Made by a program: the position numbers and the translations under genes
Assembly: GCA_943330855.2 (NCBI GenBank)
Contig: CALQJI020000053.1
Location: forward strand, 1 to 36,094
Length of the DNA stretch: 36,094 bases
Direction of reading: 5' to 3'
DNA from: Klebsiella pneumoniae
Lineage (GTDB): Bacteria; Verrucomicrobiota; Verrucomicrobiia; Limisphaerales; SXTU01
The notes under the pieces: model-generated
The model's input: only the letters and a program-made list of their open reading frames with translations
What the model was told of the DNA's origin: nothing
The model's database searches: none
Part shown: positions 9,929-18,657 of the stretch, one piece after another
Position numbering within the stretch: the first letter of the stretch is position 1
Layout: each line of letters begins with the position of its first letter

Positions 9929-11710
9929 ATGGCCGAACCCGCCCAACCCGCACCGACGCTCGCCGAGGAATTCCTCGTGGAGTTCCGCGCGTTCTGGGCG
10001 TGGCTGCCGAACAAGCCGCTGTTCCTCACCCTGCTCGGCGCATGGGTGCTGCTGTTCCACTTCCTCGGTCACTGCTCGTTCAACTTCACGAACCAGCCCT
10101 CGCTCTTCGCGTGGATGTGGGGCGCGTGGAGTGCCGAGGCGCTGGAGGCGGAACACGGCAAACTCGTGCCCGTGGTCGTGCTCATCCTGCTCTGGCTGCG
10201 ACGAGATGAGCTGCTCGCCACGCCGACGCGTCATTGGCTGCCCGCGCTGGTCGGCGTGGCACTTGCGCTCGTGCTGCACGTCCTCGCGTTCACGGTGCAA
10301 CAGCCGCGCGTCTCGATGGTGGCGCTGGCGGGCGGGGTTTGGTGCCTCGTCGGCCTCGTGTGGGGACCGGGTTGGATGCGAAAGACCTTCTTTCCGTTCC
10401 TGTTGCTGGGTTTCTGCGTGCCGCTGGAGGCGTTGGGCGAAGGGCTCTTGTTCCAACTGCGCCTGCTCGTGACGCAGCTCTCCGTGGGCATCGGCCACAA
10501 CCTGCTCGGCCTCGACGTGCTGCGCGATGGCACCGCCATCTTCAACACCGCACGCACCTTCAACTACGACGTGGCCCCCGCGTGCAGCGGCATCCGCAGC
10601 CTCACCTCGCTGCTGGCGGTGACGACGATTTACGGCTACGTGGCGTTCCGCTCGCCGTGGAAGCGGGCGGCGATGATGGCGCTGGCCGCCCCGTTGGCCG
10701 TGGCCGGCAACGTGGCGCGCATCACCACGGTCATCATCCTCGCGGAAGCGTTCGGACACAAAGCTGGTGCGGCGGCGGAAACGAATCTCGGCTACGTCAC
10801 CTTCGCCGTGGCCATCGGGCTGATGTTTCTGGCGGGCTGGCTCATGCGGGAGCAGGCGGCCGCCCCGGTAGGGCGAGACTCCGTCGCGCCCCAACTCGAA
10901 CCCAGCGAGGCGAGCGCAGCAAGCAGTTCGGGAAACCACGCGGAGCAGCGCGATGCTCGCTTCGCTCGCGCCTTCTACGTCGGCAAATGGGGTTCGACGG
11001 AGGCTCACCCTACCGGGGTGCTGCTCGCCGCGCCGCTGGTCGCTGCGTTGCTCCTCATGGCCGTGGCCGGCGGAGCGATTTACAAACTCCAGACACGGCA
11101 AACCCTCGGTCGTCCCGGCGTGCTCGCGGAGCCGGTGCCGGGTTCCGCACGGTGGCGCATCTTACTCCCGGAGCAAGTCGGCGGCATGACTTCACGCGAA
11201 GAACCTGCGGCCGAGGTTGAGTTGAGCGCCTTGCCCGCTGACACCTCCATCGGCAAGCGTGTTTACACGGCCGCAGATGGCTCGCCGTTGCTGTTGCAAG
11301 TCGTGCTCATGGGCCGAGATCGCACGAGCATACATCAACCGCAATACTGCCTCACCGGCCAAGGCTGGCTCATCGAGAAGTCCGAGGAGGTCCGCCTGCC
11401 CGTCGCCAAGCCCCAGCCGCGCGAAGTTCCTGCGCTCAAACTCATCGCGAGCAAGCAGTTCCTCACTTCCAGCGGCCAGCGCGTCTCCGTGCAGGCGATC
11501 TACGTGTATTGGTTCGTGGCTGATGGCGCGGTCACAGCGCATCGCTCCGACCGGCTCCGCTGGATGGCAGAGGAGTTGTTGAAGACCGGCACCTTGCAAC
11601 GCTGGGCCTACGTAGCTTGTTTTGCGCAATGCCTACCCGGCGACGAGGACAAGACCTTTGCCCGCGTGCAGGAATTTCTCGCCGAGGCAGTGCCGGAGTT
11701 CCAGCGCTGA
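9929..11710 (+). CDS. Exosortase fused to EpsI domain
   Basis: A 593-residue protein. The N-terminal part (about 20-310) has multiple hydrophobic spans and the exosortase catalytic set: Cys219 in APACSGIRSL, Arg264 in NVARIT and His277. After a linker (312-364) and a further membrane span comes an EpsI domain with the HQPQYCLTGQGW motif (His469). Exosortases cleave and anchor proteins with a PEP-CTERM-like tail in the cytoplasmic membrane and act with exopolysaccharide systems; EpsI is often a neighbouring or fused unit. The linker matches a 156-bp inverted-repeat element in frame. The frame is open from 9722, but the upstream part is repeat, so 9929 is chosen. No PEP-CTERM substrate was seen in the window. 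Confidence 0.9.
   Translation: MAEPAQPAPTLAEEFLVEFRAFWAWLPNKPLFLTLLGAWVLLFHFLGHCSFNFTNQPSLFAWMWGAWSAEALEAEHGKLVPVVVLILLWLRRDELLATPTRHWLPALVGVALALVLHVLAFTVQQPRVSMVALAGGVWCLVGLVWGPGWMRKTFFPFLLLGFCVPLEALGEGLLFQLRLLVTQLSVGIGHNLLGLDVLRDGTAIFNTARTFNYDVAPACSGIRSLTSLLAVTTIYGYVAFRSPWKRAAMMALAAPLAVAGNVARITTVIILAEAFGHKAGAAAETNLGYVTFAVAIGLMFLAGWLMREQAAAPVGRDSVAPQLEPSEASAASSSGNHAEQRDARFARAFYVGKWGSTEAHPTGVLLAAPLVAALLLMAVAGGAIYKLQTRQTLGRPGVLAEPVPGSARWRILLPEQVGGMTSREEPAAEVELSALPADTSIGKRVYTAADGSPLLLQVVLMGRDRTSIHQPQYCLTGQGWLIEKSEEVRLPVAKPQPREVPALKLIASKQFLTSSGQRVSVQAIYVYWFVADGAVTAHRSDRLRWMAEELLKTGTLQRWAYVACFAQCLPGDEDKTFARVQEFLAEAVPEFQR
10863..11018. repeat. Palindromic element within the exosortase gene
   Basis: 30-bp arms at 10863-10892 (starting CCCCGGTAGGGCGAG) and 10989-11018 are reverse complements at 26 of 30 positions. 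The whole stretch is 156 bp, exactly 52 codons, and is read through in frame as a polar, low-complexity linker between the exosortase and EpsI domains. It resembles a small non-autonomous repeat (MITE or REP-like). Confidence 0.8.
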
Positions 11711-11715
11711 CGGTT

Positions 11716-11828
11716 GCCCCGGAGCGCGCGCGTCCCGCCCACAGCAGCCAAGCGTAGCCTGCGGGTTTTGAACTTTCATGCCCTCGCTCGAATCATCCGC
11801 TGCGGCCTGGAAGGTCGCGCTCCGGGGC
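11716..11828. repeat. 12-bp inverted repeat upstream of the large exported gene
   Basis: GCCCCGGAGCGC (11716-11727) is exactly complementary to 11817-11828, with 89 bp between. The longer open frame from 11778 starts inside this repeat, which is a reason to prefer the downstream start at 11886. Confidence 0.55.
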
Positions 11829-11885
11829 GGTGTTAAGATGCGCGACTTGAACAAGCCCCACCCGGTCGCGTCTGGTGAAGGAATC

Positions 11886-14800
11886 ATGACCCCGACTATC
11901 ATTTTCCGTTCCAGCATCCTTACGCACGCAGCCGTGGTGCTGGCCACCGCCTTGGTCAACTCCCTCCCGGCAGCCCCCGCGAGCAACGATGCCGCGCTCG
12001 CACCCGCTTACCGCAACACACAGCCGGTGGCCGCGCAGCCGGACGGAAGTTTTGCCATCGAGGCGGAAGAGTTCGCTGTGAGGCCCGGTGGCGCGACCGG
12101 CTGGCGCACGATGAACTGGGGCGAGAATTACTACGCCGCGACGCTGGCAAACAGCTTCCTCAGCCGTAAGGCCTGCCTCGGCGCGCCGGAGCAGTGTGCG
12201 CGCACCGAGGCGACGCTCGAAGTGGACGTGCCCACCGCCGGGCGCTACCTCGCGCTCGTGCGCTACGAGGCGGCGTATCGTTTCGAGACGCGCTTCCGAT
12301 TGCGCGTCGAGCAGGGCGGGCAGGTGAAACTGGACCGGCCTTATGGCGCGCGCGATCAGCAGAAGATTTGGGCCTTTCGCCAAGGGCTGAAGACGGAGGT
12401 CGGCTGGGAATGGGGTCAGGTGGAGAACACGGTTTGGGAAGGCCACGACGCGTGGGTGGAACTAGCGCCAGGCCGCGCGAGGCTCACGCTCATCGCCGAG
12501 AATCAGCCTGAACCGGCCGCACGCCGTCATGTGGATGCCATCGTCCTGACCAAGGACGAGGAAGGCGTGAAGACGCGCATCTTAAAAGAAAACTACCTCC
12601 CACTGGATGGCCTGCTCACCCAAGCGGGCGACGTGTTCCTGAAGTTTCACAACCTCTCCGCCACGCCGCTCACGCTGACTGTGCCCGTGGGCATCGAGCA
12701 CTCGCCGTATTGGATTCACCAACGCACCTGGAAGCCGAAGTCGCTCACCGCCGAGGCGGGCGTGACCACCGAGTGGGAGGAGGTCGGCAGCCTGCTCGAC
12801 ACACTCAACGACGGTCAGTGGCGCTTCACCGCCGCATCGAAAACCAAGGGCGCGCCGGTGCATTACCGGCTGGAGTTCGGCGTGAAGAACGCAGCGGGCA
12901 AACTGGAGTCGGTCGCGAAGTTCGAGACCCACACCAACGCGCTCGAGGTCGCCTACGACGCGAACACGCGCTGGACGCGGCGCTTTCGCACGACCGACAC
13001 GCTCCTCTACGACCTGCTCGCCCACCTGAAACAGAACCCCGCGCGCGGCAAGCCGCCGGAGCGCACGCTGATTTACGGCTACACCTTTGACGAGCGGCCC
13101 GGCGAGGCGAAATACACGGCCGCGCGCGAGGAGTTTCTCAAGCTGTTCGCTTTGAATGGCCGCCCCAAGAGCGCGAAGGCCGCACCGCGCGCCAGCAGTT
13201 ACATCGACGTGCGCAGCGTGTCGACGCCGAAGCTCAACGAGCATTTTGCGAAGCTGAAAACAGACGGGCAAAGGCTGGAGGACATCCGCGTGGTGAGCTT
13301 GGGCGATGAAATCGGCCTGGGTCGCCCGCCCGCCAAGAGCGACGAACCGTTCCGCGAGTGGGCCAAGGCGCGCGACCTGAAACCGAGCGACTTAAATCCT
13401 GCTTCTGGCGGCGACTGGTCGAAGGTGACCTACGACGCCTCGCCCTCGCTGCGCGAGACGAACCCACGGCTCTTCTACTTCGCGCAGATCTACGCGTATC
13501 ACTTCGGCATCCAGCAGTTGAAGGAGCGCACCGACCTCATCAAGCGTGCGCTGCCCAACGCCGACACGGGCGCGAATTTTTCTCCACACCACGGCCCGTT
13601 TTACCTCGGCGACGCGCATATGTGGATTTCGCTGTTTCGGCAGGGCGGCATGACGATGCCGTGGAGCGAGGACTACATCTTTCAGGTGCCGGTCGGCTCG
13701 CAGCAGATGAACAACCTGCTGCTCGACCTGGCCCGTGCCGCGAACCGCTACGAGCCTCGCCGCGAGAGCCACTTCTACGTGATGCCGCACATGCCCGGTA
13801 ACCGGCCCGAGAGCTGGCGGCGACTCTTCTACGGCGCACTCGGCCACGGCATGACCATCGTGAACCTCTTCGAGTTCCGGCCCGTGCAGGCGGCCTACAC
13901 AGAGAACTACGTGAACAACCCGGCGATGTTCGTCGAGGTGCGCCGCGCGTTCCATGAGTTGGCCACCTTCGAAGACATCGTGCAGGACGGCCGCCCGCGC
14001 TGGGGCAAGGCCGCGCTGTGGTATTCGCAGACCGGCGATGTGTGGCAGAACCACCGCGCGCCCTTCGGCCCGGAGAAGCGCTCGCTCGCCGTCGCCGTGC
14101 GACATCAACAGACGCCGCTGGACATCGTGGAGGAGGAGGACGCCTTGCGCGGCACGCTCGCGGGCTACTCCGCGCTCTACCTGACCGACGCGAACGTGAG
14201 CCAAGCGGCATCACGCGCAATGGTGGATTGGGTGCAGAAGGGCGGTCAACTTTTCGCCACGGCCGGCGCAGGCATGCTCGACGAGTTCAACCAGCCGAAC
14301 ACCGCGTTGCGTCCGCTGTTCGGCGTGCTGCCCCAAGCCATAACCATCTCGACGAATCCGCTCGTGCTATTCGAGAAGACGGACCTGCCGTTCTGCGAGC
14401 CACTGGATCAAGTCACGATGAAGTCCGGCGGGGCCCTACCGGTCTTCGCTGCGCTGGGCAAGTTCACCGCCAACGGCAGCGAGGTGCTGGGCTCGTTTAG
14501 AGACGGATCACCCGCCGTCGTCGCGCGCACACACGGGGCAGGGCGCGCTCTCTACTGCGGCTTCCTCCCGGCGTTGACCTACTTGCAGCCCGCGATGCCC
14601 AAACGCCCCGGCGACCGCACCAGCGCGGCGGATTCGTTGACGCATTTCATCCCAACGCAGTTCCACGCCGGTGCTCGGCAACTCATCGGGCTGCCAGTGG
14701 AAAAGGTGGCGCGTCCAGTGGTCTGCTCCGAGCCACTGGTGGAGGCAAACCTCATCGAGTCCAAGTCCGCCGCCGCGCTCGTGCTGGTGAACTGGACCTC

Positions 14801-14957
14801 AACCCCGTTGAAGGGTTTGCAGGTGACTCTCCAAACCGCGCTGCCGCAGAAGAAAATCGAGCTAGCCAGCGGCGGTAAAATCACGACCCGCAAGCAGGGC
14901 GGGCAGACGGTGCTGACGCTCGACCTCGCCGTCGCGGACACGGTGATTCTGCGCTAA
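11886..14957 (+). CDS. Large exported protein, glycoside hydrolase-like
   Basis: A 1023-residue exported protein with a signal peptide (residues 1-29). An N-terminal carbohydrate-binding-like beta domain (FAIEAEEF, about 45-200) is followed by a central region with barrel-like features, including VVSLGDEIGLGRP and several HHGP/W segments. A C-terminal region recalls beta-galactosidase trimerisation domains (MVDWVQKGGQLFATAG). This suggests a GH-A-clan hydrolase acting on external polysaccharide, but the family is not certain and catalytic residues are not identified. ATG at 11886 has AAGGA just upstream (11878-11882) and starts the signal peptide; 11778 and 11838 are alternatives. It is convergent with cysN, 21 bp away. 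Confidence 0.7.
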   Translation: MTPTIIFRSSILTHAAVVLATALVNSLPAAPASNDAALAPAYRNTQPVAAQPDGSFAIEAEEFAVRPGGATGWRTMNWGENYYAATLANSFLSRKACLGAPEQCARTEATLEVDVPTAGRYLALVRYEAAYRFETRFRLRVEQGGQVKLDRPYGARDQQKIWAFRQGLKTEVGWEWGQVENTVWEGHDAWVELAPGRARLTLIAENQPEPAARRHVDAIVLTKDEEGVKTRILKENYLPLDGLLTQAGDVFLKFHNLSATPLTLTVPVGIEHSPYWIHQRTWKPKSLTAEAGVTTEWEEVGSLLDTLNDGQWRFTAASKTKGAPVHYRLEFGVKNAAGKLESVAKFETHTNALEVAYDANTRWTRRFRTTDTLLYDLLAHLKQNPARGKPPERTLIYGYTFDERPGEAKYTAAREEFLKLFALNGRPKSAKAAPRASSYIDVRSVSTPKLNEHFAKLKTDGQRLEDIRVVSLGDEIGLGRPPAKSDEPFREWAKARDLKPSDLNPASGGDWSKVTYDASPSLRETNPRLFYFAQIYAYHFGIQQLKERTDLIKRALPNADTGANFSPHHGPFYLGDAHMWISLFRQGGMTMPWSEDYIFQVPVGSQQMNNLLLDLARAANRYEPRRESHFYVMPHMPGNRPESWRRLFYGALGHGMTIVNLFEFRPVQAAYTENYVNNPAMFVEVRRAFHELATFEDIVQDGRPRWGKAALWYSQTGDVWQNHRAPFGPEKRSLAVAVRHQQTPLDIVEEEDALRGTLAGYSALYLTDANVSQAASRAMVDWVQKGGQLFATAGAGMLDEFNQPNTALRPLFGVLPQAITISTNPLVLFEKTDLPFCEPLDQVTMKSGGALPVFAALGKFTANGSEVLGSFRDGSPAVVARTHGAGRALYCGFLPALTYLQPAMPKRPGDRTSAADSLTHFIPTQFHAGARQLIGLPVEKVARPVVCSEPLVEANLIESKSAAALVLVNWTSTPLKGLQVTLQTALPQKKIELASGGKITTRKQGGQTVLTLDLAVADTVILR

Positions 14958-14978
14958 CGCCATCTGCCCAACCTCAGC

Positions 14979-16295
14979 CTAAATCGCGAAGTCGTTATAC
15001 TCCGGCTTCACCAACTCGGTGGGCGGGTAGAGCATCCCGGCGGCGACCGTCGCGTTCGTCCCTTGCTCGATGAGGATGAACGAACCGGTCAGCCGGTTGT
15101 GGCTGTAGCCGTCGAACACGACGGGCTTGGCCGTGCGGATGCGGATTTCGCCAATGTCATTCGCGCCCAACTCCGTCGGCTCCGGCTCAGGGTCGAAGGT
15201 CTGGATGTTGATGCGACTCTCGATGTTCGTGACGATGGCCTGGACGGTCTGCGAGGTGTGCTTGAGGAAGTATTTCTTCCCGCGCTGGAGCGGGCGCTGG
15301 TTCATCCAGCAAACCCGCCCACGCAGTTCGTTCGCCATGCCCGGCAAGTGGTCGAGCCCCACGAGCATGTCGCCCCGGCTGATGTCGAGGTCGTGTTCGA
15401 GCACGATCGTGACGGGCTGCGGGCAGAACGCTTCTGGCAACGAACCGTCGTAAGTCCACAGGTCCTTCACCGTGCTCTTCATACCGCTGGGCAGGACCAT
15501 GACTTTTTGGCCGACCTTCACGATGCCGCCGGCGAGTTGACCGCTTAAGCCACGGAAATCGTGGAGTGCCTTGTCCGTCGGGTTGTTCGGCCGGTTCACC
15601 CACTGCACGGGGAAACGCAGGCCGGTCAAGTTCCAGTCACTCGCGATGTGCACCGTCTCGAGGTGGCCGAGCAACGTCGGCCCGACATACCACGGCGTGT
15701 GCTGCGAGGCGTCCACGACGTTGTCGCCGTTGAGCGCGCTGATGGGGACAAACTTCACGTCCTTGAACGCGTCGAGCTTGGGCAGGAAAGATTCAATCTC
15801 GTCGCGAATTTCCTGGAAGCGGTCTTCGCTCCAGTCCACGAGGTCCATCTTGTTCACCGCGATGACGAGGTGAGGAATGCCCAGGAGCGCCGCGAGGTAA
15901 GTGTGCCGCCGCGTCTGCTCGATGACCCCGAGCCGCGCGTCCACGAGGACGATGGAGAGGTTCGCGGTGCTCGCGCCCGTGACCATGTTGCGCGTGTATT
16001 GGACGTGCCCGGGCGTGTCGGCCACGATGAACTTGCGGCGTGGCGTGGCGAAGTAGCGGTAGGCCACATCAATCGTGATGCCCTGCTCGCGCTCGGCGCG
16101 CAGGCCGTCCGTGAGGTTCGCCAGATTTACCTGCCCGCCGCCGGTGATGTCCGCGCTGCGTTCGAGCGCCTCCAGCTGGTCCTCCATGATGGACTTGGAG
16201 TCGTAGAGCAGCCGGCCGATGAGCGTGGACTTGCCGTCGTCCACGGAGCCGCAGGTGTTGAAGCGGAGGAGTTCGATGGGGTGGGGGTGGGGCAT
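14979..16295 (-). CDS. cysN: Sulfate adenylyltransferase subunit 1
   Basis: A 438-residue GTPase subunit of ATP sulfurylase, which with CysD makes adenosine phosphosulfate from sulfate and ATP, driven by GTP hydrolysis. GTP motifs are all present: GSVDDGKST, DTPGH and NKMD, followed by EF-Tu-like domains 2 and 3. There is no fused APS kinase (CysC) domain, as length and end show. The ATG at 16295 (MPHPHPIELLRFNTCGS) is chosen over an upstream start at 16349. It sits 13 bp after the FAD oxidoreductase gene as the last gene of the long minus-strand string, about 5.7 kb from cysD, which is unusual, since cysD and cysN are normally adjacent. Confidence 0.94.
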   Translation of the reverse strand: MPHPHPIELLRFNTCGSVDDGKSTLIGRLLYDSKSIMEDQLEALERSADITGGGQVNLANLTDGLRAEREQGITIDVAYRYFATPRRKFIVADTPGHVQYTRNMVTGASTANLSIVLVDARLGVIEQTRRHTYLAALLGIPHLVIAVNKMDLVDWSEDRFQEIRDEIESFLPKLDAFKDVKFVPISALNGDNVVDASQHTPWYVGPTLLGHLETVHIASDWNLTGLRFPVQWVNRPNNPTDKALHDFRGLSGQLAGGIVKVGQKVMVLPSGMKSTVKDLWTYDGSLPEAFCPQPVTIVLEHDLDISRGDMLVGLDHLPGMANELRGRVCWMNQRPLQRGKKYFLKHTSQTVQAIVTNIESRINIQTFDPEPEPTELGANDIGEIRIRTAKPVVFDGYSHNRLTGSFILIEQGTNATVAAGMLYPPTELVKPEYNDFAI

Positions 16296-16308
16296 ATTAA
16301 AAGGCGCA

Positions 16309-18204
16309 CTATTTAACGAGTTTCGCGGCAGCCCAGATGAACTCACCACGGGTCACTTTGCCATCGGATACGGGCAGCTTGTCAACCGGGATGCTCAACT
16401 CGCCGGCCAATTTGCGCCAGCGCTCAGTCAGCGCGGCGTCGAGCGGTTGGTTCAAGTCCACCGTGTGGCCGGGGTTGGCCTCGAAGTATTGGCCGTGGAG
16501 GTTCTTCCCGCGTTGGCCGGGTTTAGCGGGCATCGGCGCGAGACCGTGCAGACCGCCGTGCGCGCCCCACCATTGCACGGCCGCGAAGTCCGCGTGGCCG
16601 GGCAACACGTCGCTCACGTAAATCAACGCCGAGTTATCCGCGAGCAAACGACGCTGAAGCGACGGCACGTTCACGGCCTGCAGAGCCAAGTTGCCATTCA
16701 CCGCCAGCGCCGCCGCGTGACCCGCCGCCTGTCCGAGCGACATCCAAATCGGCTCCAACCGCAACGCGCAGAAGCCGACGTGCGACGAACTCGCCGCGAC
16801 AGGCACGAGCAGATTGTCCACCTCGCGCGGCAGCAACGTGCCGTAGGGAATTTGGTAAGGCGGCACGGGATGGTAGAACTCGCCCGTGTGCTTCCCGACG
16901 AAGCGCATGCCCTCGCGCGCCGTGCCGTGGCAGTTGTTCCCGTAGTCGCCCATCGCGATGGCGTCGCGGTGCAGCACCGCGCGCGCGTCGCCGGGCGCGT
17001 GCTCGCTGTCGCGCTGCGTGAAGATGCGGACGCCCTGCATCCGCCGCGCCTCGCGCACGTAAAGCTGCGGCGGCAGTCCGCACGTCTCGGTGAACTCATC
17101 GCGGCACCAGCCCCACTCGAGCGCTTCGTCGCGGGACTTCGCGGGCACGGCGGAGTCGTTTTGCAGGAAGTAGAGCAGGCCCGCGTTGTCGCGCAGATGC
17201 TCGGCGAAGATGGCTTGGCGCATGGGCGCGTCGCCGTCCGGCCAGCCGAGATTCTTGCCCGGCAAGGACAGCCGCACCAAGCCGCCGGACACGTCGTTGA
17301 TGTCGTATTTGCCGTTGGGCAACGGCGGGACGTGTGCTTTCATCATGCCGCCGCGCTCGAAACCCCACGCAAAAACCTTCGTGATTTTCCCCGACTCCAA
17401 GTGCGCCAGCACTGGCAAGAAGTCCTCCCGCCGATAGCCCGGCGGCGCGACCGGCGTGACGCGGTTGGTCACCTCGCGCGTGGCAATGAAGCGGAAATTG
17501 TAAGCCTGCAACTGCGCGTCGCCGGTCTCCGGCGCGAGTGATTCGCCGAACTCCGAGCGCCCTTCGCGACCCGTGCGCCACGGCACACCCGCCTTCGCCA
17601 TCAAGTCGCCCTCGTAGCTGCCGTCAATGAACACCCGCGCCGCCAGCGTCACCGCCTTCCCGTCCGCGCCCGCGAACGTCGCCGACTCGATGCGCTGCCC
17701 CGCTGCGGCCTTCCGCACCACGACCGACGCCAACACGAGTTGCCGTCGCACCGTGATGGACTTGTGCTCCGCGAGTAGTTGCTCGAACACGAGCAAGTTC
17801 ACCTTCGGCTCCGCGAACGTCCCGTGAAACGAGTCACGCACCTGCCGCGAGTCCTTGCCGTATGCCTTCACGTAGTGCGCCTCGACGCGCCGGCTGAGGT
17901 CGAGGAACGCGCCGCTCAAGCTCTCGAACGAATGGAAATCCGAGTGCGATAGCCCGCTCGTCACCAACCCGCCGATGCGCGCCGTCGGCTCCACGAGCGT
18001 GACCGTCTGCCCGCCCTTCGCCGCTGCCACCGCCGATGCGATGCCGCCGGGCGTTGCGCCGTAGATAAGCACGTCAGTGGGTTGAGCTTGAGCGCGGAGG
18101 CAAGCGCACGCGATGAGCAGCAGCCGAAGTAGTCCGCGAATCACGCGAATTGCCGCGAACGGGGAACCAAGCTGCTGAGCGTGCTCGAAGTTGGGCGGCT
18201 TCAT
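16309..18204 (-). CDS. Exported FAD-dependent oxidoreductase
   Basis: A 631-residue protein with a FAD-binding Rossmann fold of the FAD-dependent oxidoreductase group common in Planctomycetes and Verrucomicrobiota. The dinucleotide motif is VLIYGATPGGIASAVAAAKGG with the final conserved glycines, followed by RIGGLVTSGL; VGFCALRLEP near the end is also typical. A signal peptide (RLLLIACACLRAQA) precedes the mature part. ATG at 18204 overlaps the DoxX stop as ATGA, but a GTG at 18144 would give a more ordinary signal peptide; the segment between lies in a repeat. Substrate is unknown; sugar or xylitol-like compounds are possible but not shown. Confidence 0.83.
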   Translation of the reverse strand: MKPPNFEHAQQLGSPFAAIRVIRGLLRLLLIACACLRAQAQPTDVLIYGATPGGIASAVAAAKGGQTVTLVEPTARIGGLVTSGLSHSDFHSFESLSGAFLDLSRRVEAHYVKAYGKDSRQVRDSFHGTFAEPKVNLLVFEQLLAEHKSITVRRQLVLASVVVRKAAAGQRIESATFAGADGKAVTLAARVFIDGSYEGDLMAKAGVPWRTGREGRSEFGESLAPETGDAQLQAYNFRFIATREVTNRVTPVAPPGYRREDFLPVLAHLESGKITKVFAWGFERGGMMKAHVPPLPNGKYDINDVSGGLVRLSLPGKNLGWPDGDAPMRQAIFAEHLRDNAGLLYFLQNDSAVPAKSRDEALEWGWCRDEFTETCGLPPQLYVREARRMQGVRIFTQRDSEHAPGDARAVLHRDAIAMGDYGNNCHGTAREGMRFVGKHTGEFYHPVPPYQIPYGTLLPREVDNLLVPVAASSSHVGFCALRLEPIWMSLGQAAGHAAALAVNGNLALQAVNVPSLQRRLLADNSALIYVSDVLPGHADFAAVQWWGAHGGLHGLAPMPAKPGQRGKNLHGQYFEANPGHTVDLNQPLDAALTERWRKLAGELSIPVDKLPVSDGKVTRGEFIWAAAKLVK

Positions 18205-18229
18205 TCGCGTTGATTCGCGTGATTCGCGG
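18134..18229. repeat. Inverted repeat at the DoxX / FAD oxidoreductase junction
   Basis: CCGCGAATCACGCGAAT and the following 9 bases (18134-18159) are complementary to 18204-18229 at 23 of 26 positions. The repeat encodes the last residues and the stop of the DoxX gene and the first residues of the FAD oxidoreductase, including the overlapping ATGA. Confidence 0.75.
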
Positions 18230-18575
18230 GCAGTTCCTCTGTCCGGTTCACGAGCCCGGCGAAAGCCTTGCGCTCCGCCCAAAGCAGGAACAGCGCGGCC
18301 ACGGTGATGAATGCGTGCGCGCCGCTCCAGCCGCCCTTAATCACGAAGCCGTGGAAGCACAGGATGTTGATGACTATGGGGCCGAGGATGAGCAGGCCGA
18401 GATTGCGCGTCTTGGGCACGATGACGAGCACACCGCCGATGATTTCGCAGACCTTCACGAAGGCCATGTAGCCCGTCGGGCCGAACGCGGCCATGAACTT
18501 GCCGGGCAGCGAATCTTCCGGCGGGCCCGGCGGCATCGTGCCGAAGAAAAAGAAGTAGCCTCCGAAGATGAACAT
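18201..18575 (-). CDS. DoxX-family membrane protein
   Basis: A 124-residue DoxX-like membrane protein with four hydrophobic stretches, including VCEIIGGVLVIVP and LGLLILGPIVINILCF. The ATG at 18575 falls within the first membrane segment; reading upstream, the frame continues as IKNAAHIIAGLFGL with no ATG, GTG or TTG start, so the true start may be non-canonical (an ATC at 18617 is placed well) or the gene may have lost its start. The final residues EELPANHANQRE come from the inverted repeat at 18134-18229. Family function is not settled; some members affect sulfur or redox metabolism, which would suit its operon. Confidence 0.7.
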   Translation of the reverse strand: MFIFGGYFFFFGTMPPGPPEDSLPGKFMAAFGPTGYMAFVKVCEIIGGVLVIVPKTRNLGLLILGPIVINILCFHGFVIKGGWSGAHAFITVAALFLLWAERKAFAGLVNRTEELPANHANQRE

Positions 18576-18657
18576 CAGACCGAATAGTCCGGCGATGATG
18601 TGGGCGGCGTTTTTGATGGGTGGGTTTGTTTGGATGCTTGGTTGAGCGAGGTTGGTT

